DNA of 64,000 nucleotides from Kitasatospora sp. MAA19 (GTDB lineage: Bacteria; Actinomycetota; Actinomycetes; Streptomycetales; Streptomycetaceae): positions 1 through 64,000 of the forward strand of contig NZ_JARXYZ010000017.1 in NCBI RefSeq assembly GCF_029894125.1. The letters are read 5' to 3'. A program made the position numbers and the translations under genes. Shown in pieces: positions 18,054-25,949 of the stretch. Within the stretch, counting starts at the first letter, position 1. Each line of letters begins with the position of its first letter. The notes beneath the pieces were generated by a model. That model was not told where the DNA came from and ran no database searches. It saw only the letters and a program-made list of their open reading frames with translations.

Positions 18054-19228
18054 ACCGCCTCCAGGACGCGCCGGATCGCCTTGACCGCGGCGGCCTGCTG
18101 CGGCTGCGGCAGTTCGGGGGAGAGCGGCACGCAGAGCGTGCGCTCCAGCAGGTCGCGGGTGCGGGCGAAGCCGTCACGGCTGAGCGCGAGCGGCCCCTCG
18201 GGGGCGTGGTTCCACGGGAAGCCGTCGGCGTACAGCGAGCGGCGGCCGGTCAGCACCGGGTGTTCGGGCAGCAGGTACTTGCCCAGCGTCCAGTTGGCGA
18301 TCCCCTCGGCGGTGAGGGCCGCCACGGCGGCGTCGCGCAGCTCGCGCGACTCGCAGCGGAAGCGCAGGCTGACCTTGACGTCGCCCTCGGCGCGCGGGAG
18401 CGCCCGGAGGTCGCTGCGGTCCGGCAGTTCGGCCAGCGCGAGGGCGTACATCCGCTCCAGCCCGGCCAGCACCTCGTCGAGGTGGCGGAACTGCTGGCAC
18501 TGGACGGCCGCGACCTCCTCGCTGGTGACGAAGTTCTCGCCGTAGTAGGCGTCCTGGTTCCAGGTCGGGTAGTGGCCGGGGACGCGGGCCGAGCCGTGGT
18601 CGTGGTAGCAGCGCATCGCCGCCCAGGCCTGCTCGTCGTCGGTCACCACCAGCCCGCCCTCGCCGGAGGTGAGCACCTTGTTGTGGTGGAAGCTGAACAC
18701 CCCCGCGTAGCCCGCCGTCCCGACCTGTCGGCCGTCCGGGAAGCGCCCGCCGAGGGTCTGCGCGCAGTCCTCGATCACGTACGGCACGCCCTGCGGCAGG
18801 GCGGCCACCGAGCCCTCCATGTGCGCGGTGATCACCCGTCGGGCGTCCGCCGGCAGCAGGGTCGGGTCCATGCCGAGGGACTCGTCGGCGTCCACCAGCA
18901 CCGGGATCAGGCCGCAGGACAGCACCGCGCCCGCCACCGCCACGAAGGTGACCGCGGGGATGTACACGAGGTCGCCGACGGAGGGCCGGGTGGAGATCAG
19001 CGCCAGCCGCAGCGCCTCGGTGCAGTTGTGCACGGCCAGCGTGTGGCCGGTGCCCAGCCGTTCGCCGACCAGGCGTTCCAGCCGGGAGGCCATGCTCTCC
19101 TGCTCGGTCTGGTAGCGGAACAGGACCTGGTGGTCGATCACCTCCTTCAGCTCCGCCATGTCGGACCAGTCGAGGTAGTTGGCGCCGTACGGGAGGAAGC
19201 GCTGGCCTTGGCGTTGGTGGAGGGTCAT
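18050..19228 (-). CDS. DegT/DnrJ/EryC1 aminotransferase
   Basis: A 392-residue PLP enzyme of the sugar aminotransferase family. It has NCTEALRLAL, YIPAVTFVAVAGA, VIEDCAQTLGG and the PLP lysine K184 in FSFHHNKVLTSGEGG. These enzymes transaminate keto sugars. In cytosinine-type nucleosides this step installs the 4'-amine on the hexuronate-derived sugar. ATG 19228 overlaps the aminomutase stop by 4 bases, so the two are coupled. Confidence 0.85.
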   Translation of the reverse strand: MTLHQRQGQRFLPYGANYLDWSDMAELKEVIDHQVLFRYQTEQESMASRLERLVGERLGTGHTLAVHNCTEALRLALISTRPSVGDLVYIPAVTFVAVAGAVLSCGLIPVLVDADESLGMDPTLLPADARRVITAHMEGSVAALPQGVPYVIEDCAQTLGGRFPDGRQVGTAGYAGVFSFHHNKVLTSGEGGLVVTDDEQAWAAMRCYHDHGSARVPGHYPTWNQDAYYGENFVTSEEVAAVQCQQFRHLDEVLAGLERMYALALAELPDRSDLRALPRAEGDVKVSLRFRCESRELRDAAVAALTAEGIANWTLGKYLLPEHPVLTGRRSLYADGFPWNHAPEGPLALSRDGFARTRDLLERTLCVPLSPELPQPQQAAAVKAIRRVLEAV

Positions 19229-20466
19229 CGGGCGTCGGACTCCGTGATCGGGTGCGTGGTGCCGTCGACGAGGAGCTGCTGGTCGCGGAAGTTGCGCAGC
19301 AGCAGGCCGCCGTCGGGCGTCTCGGTGAAGGAGGGGCGGGCGACCGGGATCTTGCCGATCTTCGTCGTGAGGACGTACTGCGGCACGGCGAAACCGGTGA
19401 TGTGGCCCTGCAGGCCCTCCATGATCTCCCAGCCCTTCTCGACGGAGGTCATGAAGTGCGCGACACCGGTGACGTTGTCGCAGTGGTACAGGTAGTACGG
19501 GCGCACCCGGATGCGCAGCAGCTCGGTCATCAGCCGGCGCATGGTCGGGACGTCGTCGTTGATCCCGCGCAGCAGCACGGTCTGGTTGCCGACCGGGATG
19601 CCGTGCCGCAGCAGGCGGTCCACCGCTGCGGCGGACTCGGGGGTGATCTCCTTGGGGTGGTTGAAGTGGGTGTTCAGCCACACCGGGTGGTAGCGGGAGA
19701 GCATCGCGCACAGCTCGTCGGTGATCCGCTGCGGCAGCAGCACGGGGAAGCGCGAGCCGATCCGGATGATCTCGACGCTGGGGATCGCCCGCAGGCCGGC
19801 GACGATCTCCTCCAGCCGGCCGTCCTGGTAGGAGAGCGGGTCGCCGCCGGTGAGCAACACGTCCCGGATCTCCGGGTGTTCGGCGATGTAGCGGAAGTCC
19901 TCGTCGTAGGTGCCGCCCTCGTCGTCCCGGAAGTAGCTGCCCTGGAGGTCGGTGGTGTGGAACTTGCGGGTGCAGTGCCGGCAGTAGACCGGGCAGGTCT
20001 CGGTGACCAGCATGATCACCCGGTCCGGGTACTTGTGCACCACCCGGTTGGTCCGGCGGTAGAGGGTGTCCCCGACCGGGTCGACCTCGGCGCCCGGGAA
20101 CTCCACCAGCTCCTCGGTCGCCGGGACGGCCTGCTGGCGGACGGGGCAGAGCGGGTCGTCCGGGTCCATGAGCGAGGCGTAGTACGGGGTGACGCTCCAG
20201 CGGTACCGGCCGGCGACCCCGGCGATGGCCCGCTCCTCGTCGGCGGTGAGGTTGATCCACTGCCGGGCCTTGTCGACGGTGTTGATGCGCTTGCGCATGT
20301 GCCAGCGCCAGTCGTCCCACTCGGCGGGGGAGGCGCCGGGGCGGTTCGGCGGCGGGCCGGTGGTCCGGTCGGCTCCGGCGCCCCGGTCGGTGTCGGAGGT
20401 CTGGTCGGGCCCGGTGGTTCGTCCTGGTTCGGTGATCGGGCCTGGTTCGGTGGGGGTGGGGGACAT
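19225..20466 (-). CDS. Lysine 2,3-aminomutase-family radical SAM enzyme (arginine aminomutase candidate)
   Basis: A 413-residue protein. After a low-complexity Pro/Thr/Gly start (about 45 residues), the KamA fold begins at DWRWHMRKRI. The radical SAM cluster is C158-x3-C162-x2-C165 (CPVYCRHC). DVLLTGGDPL is the GGD/E motif and YLYHCDNVTG the C-terminal substrate region. The latter keeps an Asp but is followed by TTKIGKIPV where lysine enzymes have a GGGGK stretch. The enzyme should move an alpha-amino group to the beta position. Arginine (giving beta-arginine) fits the neighbouring guanidino methyltransferase better than lysine, but the substrate is not proven by sequence. Confidence 0.8.
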   Translation of the reverse strand: MSPTPTEPGPITEPGRTTGPDQTSDTDRGAGADRTTGPPPNRPGASPAEWDDWRWHMRKRINTVDKARQWINLTADEERAIAGVAGRYRWSVTPYYASLMDPDDPLCPVRQQAVPATEELVEFPGAEVDPVGDTLYRRTNRVVHKYPDRVIMLVTETCPVYCRHCTRKFHTTDLQGSYFRDDEGGTYDEDFRYIAEHPEIRDVLLTGGDPLSYQDGRLEEIVAGLRAIPSVEIIRIGSRFPVLLPQRITDELCAMLSRYHPVWLNTHFNHPKEITPESAAAVDRLLRHGIPVGNQTVLLRGINDDVPTMRRLMTELLRIRVRPYYLYHCDNVTGVAHFMTSVEKGWEIMEGLQGHITGFAVPQYVLTTKIGKIPVARPSFTETPDGGLLLRNFRDQQLLVDGTTHPITESDAR

Positions 20467-20502
20467 GGCGGCTCCGTACGGGGTGGAGGACGGTGACGGC
20501 GG

Positions 20503-21387
20503 CTACAGCGGCGCGAGCAGCAGTTGACGGACGGCCCGGGCGACGCCCTGCGCGCCGCGCAGGTCGTCGAGCTCCGGGCCGATCGCGCCCCACTGCGCGT
20601 TCGCCCCCGGCGGCTGCCAGACGGCCGGGTCGGCGGGGTCGGCCGCCGACGGCACCGGGACGTGCCGGGTGATCCGCTCGGCCAGGTCGTGTTGGGCGGC
20701 GCCGAGCGCGGGGAGGAAGACCAGCGGGGCCCGGCGGGCCTGGGCGAGCGCGACGGCGGCCAGGGTCGGTGAGGCGAGCAGCAGTTCGGCGCCGGCGTGC
20801 AGCGCGTCCACGTCCACCTCGGCCGCGCGGCCGACGGTCACGCCCGGCAGGTGCGAGACGGCCGCCCGGACCTGGTCGAGCCCGGTGTCGCAGACCAGCT
20901 GGCAGGCCCCGGTGCGGCGGACGGACTCCCGTGCGAGGAAGAGGAGTTGATCGCCGGTGAAGGCCTCGGCCGCCGGGTGCGGCACCTGCCAGAGCGAGAG
21001 CAGCAGCAGCGTCCCCCGGCGGTTGCGGCGGCGGGCCAGTCGGGCCGGTGCGAGCAGCCCGGTGGGCCGTAGGCCGCCCGGGTGTTCCAGCCAACCGGGC
21101 CAGTGTGCGCGGTGCAGCAGCCGCTCGGTGGGCGCGGGGGCGGCCGCCGGCGCGGAGGCCAGGTGCAGCACCGGGACGCCCAGCGCGGTGAGGCGCGCGG
21201 TGGTGGCCTCCTCGTCGCAGACGAGCGCCGCGCGCGGCAGCGGCTCGTGGGAGGCGAGGACGGCCCGGGGCAGGTCGCCGAGGTGGGCGGTCACCCGGCG
21301 CAGCGCCAGCAGAGAGTCCAACTGCTCGTCCCGGCAGGCGAGCAGCACCGCCGGCTGCCGCCCAGCATCGGGGGTCAGTACCGCCAC
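20503..21387 (-). CDS. CGA-synthase-related glycosyltransferase-like protein
   Basis: A 294-residue protein, start GTG 21387, overlapping the radical SAM gene by 13 bases. The C-terminal half resembles that of the CGA-synthase-like protein at 22440 (a DVDALHAGAELLLASPTLAAVALAQARRAPLVFLP stretch, with a short donor-side pattern) but is shorter and lacks the full motif set. I read it as a GT-B-like relative, possibly catalytically degenerate, that may partner with or follow the first enzyme. Role unknown; the call rests on similarity of pattern only. Confidence 0.45.
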   Translation of the reverse strand: MAVLTPDAGRQPAVLLACRDEQLDSLLALRRVTAHLGDLPRAVLASHEPLPRAALVCDEEATTARLTALGVPVLHLASAPAAAPAPTERLLHRAHWPGWLEHPGGLRPTGLLAPARLARRRNRRGTLLLLSLWQVPHPAAEAFTGDQLLFLARESVRRTGACQLVCDTGLDQVRAAVSHLPGVTVGRAAEVDVDALHAGAELLLASPTLAAVALAQARRAPLVFLPALGAAQHDLAERITRHVPVPSAADPADPAVWQPPGANAQWGAIGPELDDLRGAQGVARAVRQLLLAPL

Positions 21388-22379
21388 GGGGCCACCGACC
21401 CGAGCCGGGCGACGTCGTCGCTGTAGCCGGCCGCCGTGGTCGAGCAGCCGTTGCACAGCTGCGGGCCGCGCTCTCGGAAGTAGTCCGCGTGCTCCCGGAA
21501 CGCGGGCGTGTCCAGCAGCAGCACCCCGCCCTCGCGCACCGGCGCCCCGCCGGGCCCGCCGCCGGTGCCCTCACGGTGCGGGATGCAGCTGCAGGCGTGC
21601 ATCCGGCCGCCCTTGCCGTCGATGTAGATCACGTCGTCCGCGACGTGGCAGAGCGGCAGCGAGGCCCGGGGCGGGGTGGAGTCCTCGAAGTAGCGGGCCT
21701 GCTCCTCGGGCGTGTCCCCGTAGAAGCGCTTGCCCATCGGGACCAGCAGGGCGTCCGGGTCGGCCGCGTAGAGCGGATCGCACACCGCGCGCACGTGGTC
21801 CGGGTCCGGGTAGCGGATCGTCCGGTCCAGCTTGAGCGCCGACAGCTCCCACTGGCGGACCCCGGCCTCGGTCAACACCTGCTGGAGTTCCGGCATTTCG
21901 GTGTAGTTGTGCGGTCCGACGACGGTGTTGACGCGGGGCAGCACGCCGAGTTCCGCGGCGAGCCGCAGCCCGCGAAGGCCGCCGTCGAACATGCCGGGCG
22001 AGCGCCGGTAGGTGTCGTGGGTGGCCGCCGAGGCGCCGTCCAGGCTGACGATCACCTGGGCCAGCCCGGCCGCGGCCAACTCCGGTGCGAGCTTGGGCAG
22101 CAGGGAGCCGTTGGTGATGATCGACATCTTCATGCCGGCCGCCGTGCCGGCCCGCACCAGCTCCACGACGTCCGGGTGCATCAGCGGCTCGCCGCCGGTG
22201 AACCGAACGTAGTCGACCCCGGCGGCGCGGGCCTTCGGCAGCAGCTCGGCGAAGTCGGCGAGGGGGAAGCGGAAGGTGTCGCGGGAGAGCGCGAAGTCAC
22301 ACATGAAGCAGTCGGCGTTGCAGGCTTCGAGGATGCGGATGAACAGGTAGCGAGAGCGCGTACGCGTTGTGGAGGACAC
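21375..22379 (-). CDS. Radical SAM enzyme, BlsE-like CGA decarboxylase candidate
   Basis: A 334-residue protein with the cluster C20-x3-C24-x2-C27 (CNADCFMC), the VRFTGGEPL motif, and a Cys-rich C-terminal part (CHVADD, HACSCIPH, CNGC) that would hold an extra cluster. In blasticidin S biosynthesis BlsE, a radical SAM enzyme, decarboxylates cytosylglucuronic acid. Position and context support the same here; a sugar-dehydratase-like or other radical reaction remains possible. The GTG start at 22379 has no clear ribosome site and follows a 60-base stretch of short repeats. Confidence 0.7.
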   Translation of the reverse strand: MSSTTRTRSRYLFIRILEACNADCFMCDFALSRDTFRFPLADFAELLPKARAAGVDYVRFTGGEPLMHPDVVELVRAGTAAGMKMSIITNGSLLPKLAPELAAAGLAQVIVSLDGASAATHDTYRRSPGMFDGGLRGLRLAAELGVLPRVNTVVGPHNYTEMPELQQVLTEAGVRQWELSALKLDRTIRYPDPDHVRAVCDPLYAADPDALLVPMGKRFYGDTPEEQARYFEDSTPPRASLPLCHVADDVIYIDGKGGRMHACSCIPHREGTGGGPGGAPVREGGVLLLDTPAFREHADYFRERGPQLCNGCSTTAAGYSDDVARLGSVAPWRY

Positions 22380-22390
22380 CCGGGACCGTT

Positions 22391-22430
22391 TCGTGGCTCG
22401 TGGTTCGTGGGCTCGTGGCTGGTGGTTCGA
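22391..22430. repeat. CGTGG-type short repeats before the radical SAM gene
   Basis: TCGTGG units recur at about 7-base intervals (22391-22430, four clear copies). They lie in the gap between the CGA-synthase-like stop and the radical SAM start. Possible slippage repeat or mRNA structure element. Confidence 0.5.
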
Positions 22431-22439
22431 GGGGGCGGA

Positions 22440-23642
22440 TCAGTGGACGGGGCCGGCGGCCCCCAGGAGTTCGACCAGGACGTCGGCGACCTGCGCCGCA
22501 CCCCCGGTGCCGACCGCGGTGGTCAATGCGCCCCAGTCGACGCCGGGTTCCGTCTCCAGGCGGCCCAGCACCGCAAGGACGTCCTGCCGCACGGCGGTTG
22601 TCGTCTCGCGCCGGCTCTGCTCGGCGGCGCGGGCGATCCCGCCGTAGATCACGTCGAGCGCACGGCCCTCGCCCTCGGAGCGCAGCGCCAGCGCGTCGTC
22701 CTCGGCGAAGACGGCCTTGGGCCAGGCGACGCGGACATCGGTGCCCAGCGCCCTGCTGTGGAAGCGGCCGTTGAAGATCTGACTGAGGTTCTGCGGCGGC
22801 AGGCAGACCGTCGGTACCCCGAGCCGGCCCGCCTCCAGTAGCGTGGTCAGCCCGGGGGAGGTGAGCAGCACATCGCACGCGCCGAGCCGGTCGAGGAACT
22901 CGTCGTGCGCGAGCGCGCCGACCGTCGTCGTGACGGGCGCCGGACACGAGTCCACCAGCTGCCCGGCCAGCCGGGCCGGCAGGTTGCCCGCGACGTGCAC
23001 CTCGCCGACCCCGTACGCGGCCAGGGCCTCCAGCGCGGCGGGCAGCACGATCCGCGGATAGCCCGACCAGTCGGCGAGTTGCGGTGCCCGCAGCCCGCCC
23101 AGGTTCACCAGCGCCCGCCGGGGCGGACGCGCCGACGCGGGCCGCGCGGCGGCCGTCCCGGTCGCGATCACCGCGTCCACCCACCGCAGGCGGCGGACGT
23201 CCGCCAGCACCCCGGCGCACTCCGGCGGCAGCTCGACGCACCGCTGGGCGCAGTACACGTCGGCGTCCAGCGGCAGATCGTCGCGGTCACCGTCCGTCCA
23301 GAGGAACGGCAGGCTGTCGACGAACACCACCGGCACCCCGCAGGAGCCGAGCGCCTTCGCGAGCCGTCCGTCCAGCACCACCAGCGCCGCCCGTACCCGC
23401 TCCGCCCGGACGACCTCGGCGACCGCCGCCGCCAACTCCCCGTCCGGCAGGTCGAACCAGCGCTCCACCGGCTGCCCGGCCAGCACCGGCCGCCCCAGCC
23501 CCGACGCCAGCCCGACGAACCTCAACCCCGGGTCGCGGCGCCCGTGCAGCGCCGACAGCACCGCGCTGATCTTCCCGGAGCTGCCCCAACCGAAGTCCAC
23601 CCCGGCAACGGCTACGGTCCGGACCTCGTCGTCTGCCTTCAT
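22440..23642 (-). CDS. Cytosylglucuronate (CGA) synthase-like glycosyltransferase
   Basis: A 400-residue GT-B-like protein with VAGVDFGWGSSGKISAVL at the start, VFVDSLPFLWTDGDRD, DVYCAQRCVELPPECAG and LTSPGLTTLLEAGRLGVPTVCLPPQNLSQ near the donor site. This pattern matches, from memory, the CGA synthases MilC/BlsD, which couple UDP-glucuronate to cytosine. It is the first gene of the operon (AGGAG just before ATG 23642). Together with the CMP N-glycosidase-like gene it would supply the committed step to a cytosine nucleoside. The identity of donor and acceptor is inferred from family and context. Confidence 0.75.
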   Translation of the reverse strand: MKADDEVRTVAVAGVDFGWGSSGKISAVLSALHGRRDPGLRFVGLASGLGRPVLAGQPVERWFDLPDGELAAAVAEVVRAERVRAALVVLDGRLAKALGSCGVPVVFVDSLPFLWTDGDRDDLPLDADVYCAQRCVELPPECAGVLADVRRLRWVDAVIATGTAAARPASARPPRRALVNLGGLRAPQLADWSGYPRIVLPAALEALAAYGVGEVHVAGNLPARLAGQLVDSCPAPVTTTVGALAHDEFLDRLGACDVLLTSPGLTTLLEAGRLGVPTVCLPPQNLSQIFNGRFHSRALGTDVRVAWPKAVFAEDDALALRSEGEGRALDVIYGGIARAAEQSRRETTTAVRQDVLAVLGRLETEPGVDWGALTTAVGTGGAAQVADVLVELLGAAGPVH

Positions 23643-23991
23643 CCGCTCCTGCCTCGCCCCGCATCAGCCCCGCGCACACCCGCCCCGATCGGAGCAGTCG
23701 GGCACCTTCGTAGCAGCGCGGGGGAGCGGACGGTTGGCGTACCGACGGACACGCATGGCGGACCACCCTCCCAGGTGAACGCCGTGAACGCTGCGTTGAC
23801 ACTCGTCCCGCCGCACGCCCGTCGGGCAGAGGGCCGAGATCCCCGACGGCTTGCGCCAGGACCCTGCCACTGGCACCGCCGGTCTCACCGTGGCGTCGAC
23901 GCCACGCGGTCCGCCCCGGCGCCCTCTTCCCACCCGACCCGCCCCGGCGTAGCTTCGTCTCGCCGGATTGTTTTCCATCAAAGGGGGAGAA
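23643..23991. other. Divergent region upstream of the nucleoside operon
   Basis: About 350 bases between the divergent CGA-synthase-like gene and the small secreted protein. It contains TTGACA at 23796-23801 on the plus strand and a CCGTCGGG/CCCGACGG pair around 23820-23850. I see no gene. The operon promoter must lie here; no ARE-like site was evident. Confidence 0.4.
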
Positions 23992-24384
23992 ATGAAGCTC
24001 GCATGGGGGCGCCGAGCCGCCTCGCTCGCGACGGTGGCCGCACTGACCGCGGTGGGAATGGGGCTGGCGTCGGGCAGCGCATCCGCGACCGACGCCGTCT
24101 ACTTGAACACGAGCCACTCGGTGGGCATCTACAACAGCCCCAACACCTGGAACGGCAAGGTCGGCGGAGCCCCGGACTTCTCACCGGGCGGTTACGTCAT
24201 GGCCGTGTGCTGGACCGTCGGACAGGGCATCGACAACCTGGGCGACACCTGGTACCAGGTCTACGCCGAACTTCCCTCGGGCAGCCACGACTGGCAGTAC
24301 TGGTCGGGCTACATCTTCGCGGGGTACGCGGACGGCAACGCCCACTCGGTGAATCGCGATCCGTACATCCCCCAGTGCCCATGA
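23992..24384 (+). CDS. Small secreted protein of unknown function
   Basis: A 130-residue protein with a clean signal peptide (RRAASLATVAALTAVGMGLASGSASA) and a mature part of about 97 residues rich in Tyr/Trp/Gly (AVYLNTSHSVGIYNSPNTW, YWSGYIFAGYADGNAHS, two Cys). The paired Cys and aromatic content suggest a small beta-rich extracellular domain, possibly SH3-like. I do not recognise the family. GGGGGAG precedes ATG 23992, and a hairpin follows the gene. Confidence 0.75.
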   Translation: MKLAWGRRAASLATVAALTAVGMGLASGSASATDAVYLNTSHSVGIYNSPNTWNGKVGGAPDFSPGGYVMAVCWTVGQGIDNLGDTWYQVYAELPSGSHDWQYWSGYIFAGYADGNAHSVNRDPYIPQCP

Positions 24385-24401
24385 GCTGACGAAGCCGTGC
24401 G

Positions 24402-24439
24402 GCGCCCGCGCTGTACACCCGGGTTGACAGCGCGGGCGC
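24402..24439 (+). terminator. Hairpin terminator after the small secreted protein gene
   Basis: GCGCCCGCGCTGT (24402-24414) and ACAGCGCGGGCGC (24427-24439) make a perfect 13-bp stem with a 12-base loop, 18 bases after the stop codon. Confidence 0.75.
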
Positions 24440-24638
24440 GTCGTGGAACTCACGGAGCATCAGGTGCGGTGCCGCTGGTGCCCCGCGCGGCGGTGGTGGG
24501 TCGTCGACGGTCCGATGGCGGATGCCCAGGATCGGCCCACGACGGTGCCCGCCCCGGGCTGGTCCCTTCAGGTGTTCCGGGCGCGCGACCGGGGGATACG
24601 GGGTCGCGCCGGGCACGCGCTCGGCTAGCTTTCGTGCC

Positions 24639-25949
24639 GTGGACCGTGCCCTGTGGTTGTCCCGGCTGTTGCGCCGCCCGCTGGTGGGGCGTGGCGGCGC
24701 GGTGGTAGGTCGGCTCTCCGATGTCATCGTCCGGCTGCGCGGGCGGGACTATCCGCTGGTCACGGGGCTGGTGGTGCTGATCGGGAAGCACCAGGTGTTC
24801 CTGCCCGTCGAACAGGTCGCCTCCTTCGACGCGGATCGGATCGGACTCGCCAGCGAGGTCGTGGATCTGCGCCCCTTCGAGCGTCGCGAGGGCGAGGTGC
24901 TGCTGCGCGCGGACGTCCTGGGGCATCGGGTGGTCGACGTGGCCGACGTCGAACTGGTCCGGGCCCAGGACATCGAACTCCGTGAGCGGCCCGACGGCTG
25001 GGTGGTCGATCGGCTGGGCACGCAGTCGCACCGCCCCCGGCTGTTCGGACTGGGCGCGACGGCGGAACCGCGGTGGCGGGACTGGAGGTCCTTCGAGCCG
25101 CTCATCGGCCATTCCCAATCGGCCCGCGTACGGCGCCCGTTCGGCCGACTGGGCCGCCTCAAGCCGGCCGACCTCGCGGACCTCCTGGAGAACGCCGACC
25201 GAGGGGAGTCCCACGAGATCCTGGCGACGGTCCATGCGGACCCGGAGCTGGAGGCGGACGTCTTCGAGGAACTGGAGCCCGACTCGCAGACCCGTCTGCT
25301 GGCGGAGAAGGACGACGCCGGGATCGCCGCCGTGCTCGCCCGGATGCGTGCGGACGACGCCGCCGACGCGATCAACGACCTGCCGCAGCGCCGCCGCCAA
25401 CCGGTCCTGGACGCGTTGCCCGCCGGACAGCGCACCAAGGTCCTGACCCTGCTGGGGTTCAACCCGGCCAGCGCCGGCGGGCTGATGGCGCTGGACGTCC
25501 TCGCCGCCCCGGTGGACTCCACCGTCGCACAGGCGCTGGATCTCGTGCGCGGTGCACGCGCTCTTCAGCCCGAGGCGCTGACCAGCGTCTATCTGGTCGA
25601 GGCCGTCGGGCAGGAGCGGCGGCTGATCGGCACCGCCACGCTGGTCGCGCTGCTGCAGGCGGATCCGGGCGCGGCGGTGCGGCAGGTCATGGTCACCCAG
25701 CCGGTCCGGGTGCTGCCGGACACCGATGTCGAGGACGTCGCCCTGCTGATGACCGACTACAACCTGTTGACCGTGCCGGTCGTGGACGAGCAGGAGCGCG
25801 TCCTCGGCGTCATCACGGTCGACGACATCCTGGAGACCGTTATCCCTGAGGACTGGCGTCGACGCGAGCCCGCCCCGCACCCGACCCGCCGCGCGGAACA
25901 CGGCCAGGCGGACGGCCCGCCGTACGACAGAACGGACCAGGGCGCGTGA
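24639..25949 (+). CDS. PRC-barrel/MgtE N-domain/CBS regulatory protein
   Basis: A 436-residue soluble protein with a PRC-barrel-like N-terminal pair (residues 10-160, GRGGAVVGRLSDVIVRLRG), an MgtE intracellular N domain (about 180-300, LKPADLADLLENADRGESHEILATV with the ADAINDLP repeat) and a CBS pair (about 300-410, ending VPVVDEQERVLGVITVDDILE). It has no membrane segments, so it is the sensor half of MgtE without the channel. Its stop overlaps the GTG of the NRAMP-like gene by 4 bases (GTGA), implying a complex in which it gates that transporter by cytosolic Mg2+ or nucleotide. Confidence 0.85.
   Translation: MDRALWLSRLLRRPLVGRGGAVVGRLSDVIVRLRGRDYPLVTGLVVLIGKHQVFLPVEQVASFDADRIGLASEVVDLRPFERREGEVLLRADVLGHRVVDVADVELVRAQDIELRERPDGWVVDRLGTQSHRPRLFGLGATAEPRWRDWRSFEPLIGHSQSARVRRPFGRLGRLKPADLADLLENADRGESHEILATVHADPELEADVFEELEPDSQTRLLAEKDDAGIAAVLARMRADDAADAINDLPQRRRQPVLDALPAGQRTKVLTLLGFNPASAGGLMALDVLAAPVDSTVAQALDLVRGARALQPEALTSVYLVEAVGQERRLIGTATLVALLQADPGAAVRQVMVTQPVRVLPDTDVEDVALLMTDYNLLTVPVVDEQERVLGVITVDDILETVIPEDWRRREPAPHPTRRAEHGQADGPPYDRTDQGA

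Noticed and set aside
22391-22430. CRISPR-like short repeats
   Set aside because: Units are 5-7 bases with no spacers. It is a low-complexity repeat; no CRISPR array or cas gene was seen anywhere.
22420-22440. GGTTCGA motif resembling a tRNA T-loop
   Set aside because: No acceptor or anticodon stems around it. I saw no tRNA gene in the window.
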